Part shown: one piece after another, positions 59,184 through 64,000 of the stretch
Layout: the number at the start of each line of letters is the position of its first letter
Position numbering within the stretch: position 1 is the stretch's first letter
Assembly (NCBI GenBank): GCA_021234535.1
Contig: CM037832.1
Location: 10,423,575 to 10,487,574 of the forward strand
Origin: Stichopus chloronotus
Taxonomy: Eukaryota > Echinodermata > Holothuroidea > Aspidochirotida > Stichopodidae
Length of the DNA stretch: 64,000 nt
Reading direction: 5' to 3'
Program-made: the position numbers and the translations under genes
The notes under the pieces: generated by a model
Told to the model about the DNA's origin: nothing
The model's database searches: none
Seen by the model: the letters and a program-made list of their open reading frames with translations, nothing else

Positions 59184-59995
59184 ATACCAATTTTGAAGTG
59201 CACTCACCTTACCCTGCATGAGATACCATGTCTACAACAAATTAGTCACCGAAATGTATTTTCCTTACAAGATCTTCAAACGTCTTGGTGACGTCAAATG
59301 ACCTTTGACCTCCATGAAAAATAATAGGGATCGTCTGCTAACAATGGCCAAACTGTACACTTAGTTTGAAGTTCCAGCAACGTTTCCTTGTGGAGATACA
59401 GTGTTTACGAGATTTCTAAAATATGGTCTCTACTGACCATGTGTGACCTTTGACCTCCCTAAAACCTGACAGAGATCATCTAATCATCAAGAGCATCAAG
59501 GTTAAGAGTTTGATGTTCCACCAACTTTCAGCAGCTAAGATGGCTTACTTAATAGGTTTTCACAGTTTCTCCCCTGGTGACCTCAAATGACCTTTGACTT
59601 ACCTGAAAAAGAACAGGGATCATCTACTTTTAATAGACGACCTACACAGCATCTTTGAAGTTCAAGCAACTTTCCCTCATTGGAATACCGTGTTTAAAAG
59701 GTTTTCAAGCTATCTCCTCTACTGACCTCATGTAACCTTTGACCTCATCAAAACTTGACAGAGATCGTCTACTTATCAAGCGCTATCAACGGTTTAAGTT
59801 TTTAAGTTCCAGCAACGTCCAGTTGCTGAGACACCCTTCTAGGTCTTCAGACTATCCCCCTGGTGACCTCAAATGACCTTTGACCCACCTGAAGGAAGAC
59901 GGGGACCATTAACTGTCAATGGACTACCTTCATACCAACTATGAAGTTCAAGCAACTTTAGTTTCTTGAGATATCATGTGTACAAGCCAAGGCGT
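59184..59995. repeat. Tandem array of about 145-bp units, alternating A/B types, with TGACCT direct repeats
   Basis: Five units start at about 59289, 59438, 59577, 59722 and 59862, with a partial unit before them. Each opens with a block like GACCTCAAATGACCTTTGACC, then GGGATCATCTACT, then GAAGTTCCAGCAAC, then a GAGATA block. Odd and even units differ consistently: A units read CTCAAATGACC and are preceded by CTGGT, while B units read CATGTGACC or CATGTAACC, are preceded by CTACT, and contain TGACAGAGATC. The array therefore has a dimeric higher-order period of about 285-290 bp. The opening block holds TGACCT half-sites spaced 4 and 1, the layout of nuclear-receptor DR4 and DR1 elements. Confidence 0.9.
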
Positions 59996-60044
59996 TACAC
60001 ACACACCCACACACTAACGCACGCACGCACCGATACACACACGC
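59995..60044. repeat. Imperfect (CA)n / CACG microsatellite
   Basis: A CA-rich tract with ACGCACGC variants joins the right end of the 145-bp array to the TTAA element that follows. Confidence 0.85.
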
Positions 60045-60060
60045 CATCATCATCGCTTAA

Positions 60061-60530
60061 GGGGGCACACCACCATTAGCTGTTCCATTGACTTACACAC
60101 TAAATTACTTCTGTTTCCTACCCCCCACAGCCTTGTCAAAGTTCACAACCCCCATAAGCTACCCCTCACATGAAAGCCAATAAGTTGGCCTATCATGGCA
60201 CAACAAATTTACCATAGCATGACCGTTTAGATTTTGAGATACAAGGGGAAGAAATTTAGAGGGTGTACACCTGGTCATATTAATCCGCAAAGTGACGGAA
60301 ATCAACCCTTTTCCACACCAATTATTGAAACAGCCTAAATCACCTCCGATCCATCTAAATTTGCCGTCACTCAGGCATTGACATCTCCCCTTTCATATCC
60401 ATAAAAAAATCTGCCACAACTGATCATCTTAACATGAAAAATTTACACCTAGAATGGACCTAAAATTGACGGTGTACTCCCGGTACTACTTTTCTCAGGA
60501 AGGCCGTACCTCTAATAGTGGTGTGCCCCC
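60061..60530. mobile_element. Short non-autonomous DNA transposon (MITE), second TTAA-type family, 470 bp
   Basis: The left end reads GGGGGCACACCACCATTAG. The right end is its reverse complement with one mismatch (CTAATAGTGGTGTGCCCCC), so the terminal inverted repeats are 19 bases. TTAA flanks both ends exactly (60057-60060 and 60531-60534). The interior encodes no protein. The TTAA duplication places it with TTAA-targeting transposons such as piggyBac, although its terminal bases are not the canonical CCC. It is unrelated in sequence to the 345-bp family at 35522 and 54126. Only one copy is seen in the window. Confidence 0.92.
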
Positions 60531-62156
60531 TTAAGTTGTCTGCCTTCCGCAAGGAATCAAAAATGGGGGTTTTGGTCACGTGAGCTGATCGTTCACCCGA
60601 CACGACGTCACACATGTGGGAGAAACGTCAAAGGCATTTTTGTCGAAACTAGCTTCGAAGCTACTGTTTTCAATTTTGCAATGTAAGTGAGGCTATCCTA
60701 TATTATGATTTAGTTTGAACACTCACTGTCTGGTTCGTAACATCTGGGGAATGTTTGGGATTTGCCAACAGTTGAAGAAGTTCATAAGTCTGCCAACTTT
60801 CTACTGCCAATATCCTGGTGCTGAACGTGCTCTGTGTGCAGTTTGGAAATGCAATTCTAGTTATATCCATTGCATGCATACATTGCAATGCAATCTATCA
60901 CAACCAGTGCAATAGATGCAATGCGATCCTATCCAAAAGCGTTTCAGATATGTTTATGTATGTACCTGGTGTATATGAGTGTCGATGAGGGGATGTTCCC
61001 CTTCTTGAGCGGAGAAGACACTAACACATTTGTCTATTATGACCGGAAACTAAAAAAGAAACTAAACTATTATTACTGGAAGTGTAAATTTTCTTTCAAA
61101 CCTATGATCTAAAACATAGAGGAATTTATCAGACATTTATAATGAGAGAGAGACTAGAAAGTGCCATTTCCTGCAATCTGAGGGGCATTTATAGCCCCCC
61201 CCCCTCCCCCCCCCCAAAATGTTACGATCTGTATAAGTACGCTTAGATGGAGTCACTACTGCTCCCCCTACTTCAACCTGGGGCCCCCATCACCCCCATG
61301 GAATTATAGCTTTACGTCACTGATAGTGTTGAGGAGTTTGGGTCAGGTTCCTCCTCCCCCCCTCCACATACGCATACTTTCAAAATCAAATCGACGCCCA
61401 TGCCGTTATATTTTTTATCACCATCTTACTTGGAAAATAAAGCGCAATGCTTGGAATCATTTCAGGACATATGAGTCCACACCATCACTGCACATGCTGC
61501 TAACATGATAACGTAAAACATACTAGCGATATTCTGGTGGCATGAAAACAAATCTGTTCCACATTAAGTAACATTACTCAAAACTTGAAATATTCTGCTT
61601 AAGTTAAATTTGGTATTTCGCCTCGTAAATTGTGCTATTTTGGAATGTTTCTTCACTTCTGATGGCAGTGCTTGCATCGAATACCCGACGGAAGATGTCA
61701 GTCAGGCACCCGGTTTTGAAATATCTACCAGCGTCCAAACAAGTTTCAGTAACAACGTACGTTGTGTATGTGACGTTGTCATTGTGCTTGTAACTCCATT
61801 GTCATGCCTCTATACGAAAGATACATGATGTTATATTAACGATCAAAGCAAAATCCATTATTTACTTCACAAGGAACTCAAAGACCAAGGGAAAGTTATA
61901 GGCCTATTTTGGGGTATACCCGAGTAACCGACCGACCATAAAATACCCGTACCCTAAGTTCGAATTTGCACCTGGTGCAAACACCACCACCAGTGTTACC
62001 CTGATTTTTAGATCATCAGAATGACACTTTTCATTTAAGAACATCGTTGTTTTTCCTGTTGATAGTGAAATACTTTTAAATTATTGAGGAAAAAGTGTAA
62101 AGAGAGTTTTCAGATAACTTGCGAGATGCCTTTTCATACGTCTTCTGTAACTAACG
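60531..62156. other. Non-coding spacer
   Basis: No gene is supported. Two adjacent poly-C tracts lie at 61195-61204 and 61206-61215. Open frames are short and without recognisable domains. Confidence 0.45.
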
Positions 62157-62226
62157 AGCATTCATACTCTTTCATACTCATTCATACTACAGTGAATTCA
62201 TACTCATTCAAAGAGCATTCATACTG
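62157..62226. repeat. Short CATTCATACT repeat
   Basis: Six or so copies of TTCATACT, often preceded by CA, in 70 bases with 8-20-base spacing. Confidence 0.75.
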
Positions 62227-62939
62227 GAGTGTCCACCTGCCGAATAAATGGAAATGAGTCACAAGACTATTTTGAAAACAGGCAACTTTCATAAACAGAA
62301 AATTGTCCATATGATACGTGGCATGTAACATCTATTGTACTACCAACCTACAGACCGAAGGGTGTTGTTTTTTGGGTTAACTTTCTCCTTGTATGCATAT
62401 TCGTGTTATAACATGAATTTGATGCTTTACACAAACAAATCTCATCAAGAGTGGGAGAATTTAAACATTATTTTTTGTGACCTGGATCTGTTCATTTCCG
62501 TTGTAAAAATAACATTCCTTTACATCCTCCTCCCAAAATGTCCGTTTTTTTTTTTTTTTTTTTGCAAATTACCTCGAGCAAACAAGGATGAATCAATCCT
62601 GGTTCTCTCGTACCTATTGGTGTAACCTGCTAGCTTTCTTTCATTAAAAATCTAGCGGTTTTGTCAGGAATGTTATTTTCTTCAATCCGAGGGCTCACTT
62701 GTCGTTGTGTACAAATTTCATGGACAAGTGTAATTTGTGTTAGTTTATACACTCTGTGAGTTTCATTCTCATTGGTTTTTCGAGGTGTATGGGCTCAGAA
62801 AGTTTTTTCAGATTTAACTGAGTCCATATTACTAAAAGTCTTGTTAAAAGGCACAGGGTAGCATTGAACTTGACAGTGTCAAAGCAGGGAGTTGCTCACA
62901 TAGCAACTCCCTGGTTACAGATGTTGATTGTTCTTCTGT
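62227..62939. other. Non-coding spacer
   Basis: Nothing gene-like. A T-tract occurs near 62546-62563. Confidence 0.45.
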
Positions 62940-63400
62940 AGGACACGTTATGACGCGTCAGGACCATATAGTTGTGTAAGTGTGAAGACCATAGTTATGA
63001 ACTTTCAGTCCCGTGGCCCTAAGAATGATTGCAGTACCAAAATGACAGTATAACATGTGAGGCCTGTAACTCGATCGTGTAGGGACCATTAGTTATAACT
63101 TTGACAAGAAAAGGGGAACATCGTGGTAGTTTTATGACGTAAGACATTCAAAGGACATCTTTGTTGACAATTAAAAGTTTTCAGGGTATGCAGGACAATT
63201 AAGGGTTGAAGCTTAGTGACATAGGACAATCAAGGATGATGATTGTTATATCTTAGTGACATAGTTTGTTGTTTAAGGCTCACCATATTATAGCGTTAGA
63301 AGACAATAGGAGACAATAAAGGATCTTCGTTGTAGATTGATTACGTAGGTATACCGGTATTTAGGGTTCATTGCGGTTCTCTTCATAGCAGGGGATAATG
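62940..63400. repeat. Degenerate repeat with GACATAGGACAATCAAGG-like words
   Basis: Words such as TTATGACGTAAGACATT, TTAGTGACATAG and GGACAATNAAGG recur every 40-60 bases (for example near 63130, 63202, 63217 and 63255). Similar words return at 63901-63960, after the palindromic element. The unit is too diverged to define by eye. Confidence 0.4.
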
Positions 63401-63422
63401 AACGGTTAGTCAACGCTGGGTC

Positions 63423-63532
63423 GTGCATTAACTACAGGATAATACAGGATAGGGGTTAATGCAAGCGCAGCCCGAGTGCATCCAGAGAGGACATTTATCC
63501 CAGAGGGGTGTATTATCCTACAGTTAATGCAC
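63423..63532. mobile_element. 110-bp palindromic element with 24-base inverted arms
   Basis: Bases 63423-63446 (starting GTGCATTAACTAC) and 63509-63532 (ending GTTAATGCAC) are reverse complements at 22 of 24 positions, around a 62-base centre. The two mismatches are adjacent. The size and layout fit a very small foldback-type or MITE insertion, or a stable hairpin. No target duplication is clear. Confidence 0.6.
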
Positions 63533-64000
63533 ATGTCCAAAGTTGATTAACCTCGATCATACACCACAAAAAACGATTTTGATAAAAAAAAAAAGACGGA
63601 AACGAAAGAAAAGTTTGTTTGAAATAACCACAATTTCTTTAAAAAACAAACCCCGAGTAAAGGTAAACAAGATTCACAACTTATCAACAATGTTCGTACG
63701 CGATAGAAAAAGTACTACCATTGTTTTGTGTATGAAAGCAGACACGAAACACTGTCGTCACTGACGTTTTTATTGTTTTACTGATATGAGCCATTATGAC
63801 TTGAGAATTCTTCTCAAGTATGTATGCATTACAGATCATCAAAGCTTTATGCATGGAGCAATTAAGTATCATTGTTTCATTTTCATGATCATCGTCATAG
63901 CTTTATGACGTAAGACATTAAGGATTATCTTAGTATAGCTGTATGACATGTGAAAGGGAGGACAAAAGTTGGATCTATTATTCAAGAGGTAGGAGGACAG
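63533..64000. other. Non-coding right edge
   Basis: No gene was seen. From about 63890 the words of the degenerate repeat before the palindromic element reappear (TTTATGACGTAAGACATTAAGG) and run to the window edge. Confidence 0.45.

Overview
The window is animal nuclear DNA, AT-rich (roughly 35-37% G+C by eye) and almost entirely non-coding. It contains one convincing protein gene: an intronless forkhead transcription factor of the FoxC class on the minus strand (27012-28583). Its DNA-binding domain closely resembles vertebrate FOXC1/FOXC2. The short FoxC motifs outside that domain are only partly kept, which points to an invertebrate. The repeat style (many poly-C and CA tracts, small TTAA-flanked elements, degenerate minisatellites) fits a marine invertebrate, possibly a deuterostome such as an echinoderm or hemichordate. 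The species cannot be fixed from the sequence alone.

Layout. Positions 1-2810 are repeat-rich: a GTGACA-rich degenerate stretch, a decayed copy of a 345-bp mobile element, a 38-bp minisatellite of about 12 units and a second, poorer repeat. Positions 2811-26867 are the non-coding 3' side of foxC, broken by microsatellites, including a (TA)n block near 9 kb, and by poly-C tracts. The foxC locus spans about 26868-28865. It has a candidate polyadenylation signal, the single coding exon, a leader with two tiny upstream ORFs, and a candidate core promoter with TATA-like, GC-box and CCAAT elements. From 28866 to the right edge there is again no convincing gene. This side carries two good copies of the 345-bp TTAA-flanked element (35522 and 54126), a possible hAT-like fragment (36002), TA microsatellites near 50 kb and a 219-bp inverted-repeat element (57037). 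It also holds an array of about 145-bp units carrying nuclear-receptor-like half-sites (59184-59995), which sits next to a second, unrelated TTAA-flanked 470-bp element (60061), and finally a 110-bp palindromic element (63423) inside degenerate repeats.

No other forkhead gene is present, although foxC is often linked to foxF, foxL1 and foxQ1 in bilaterians. The best Part 2 signals are the A-B-A-B-A array with embedded TGACCT direct repeats, the excess of the palindrome TGACGTCA (11 exact copies), the excess of poly-C/poly-G tracts (24 of at least 10 bases), and two distinct TTAA-targeting families of short elements.
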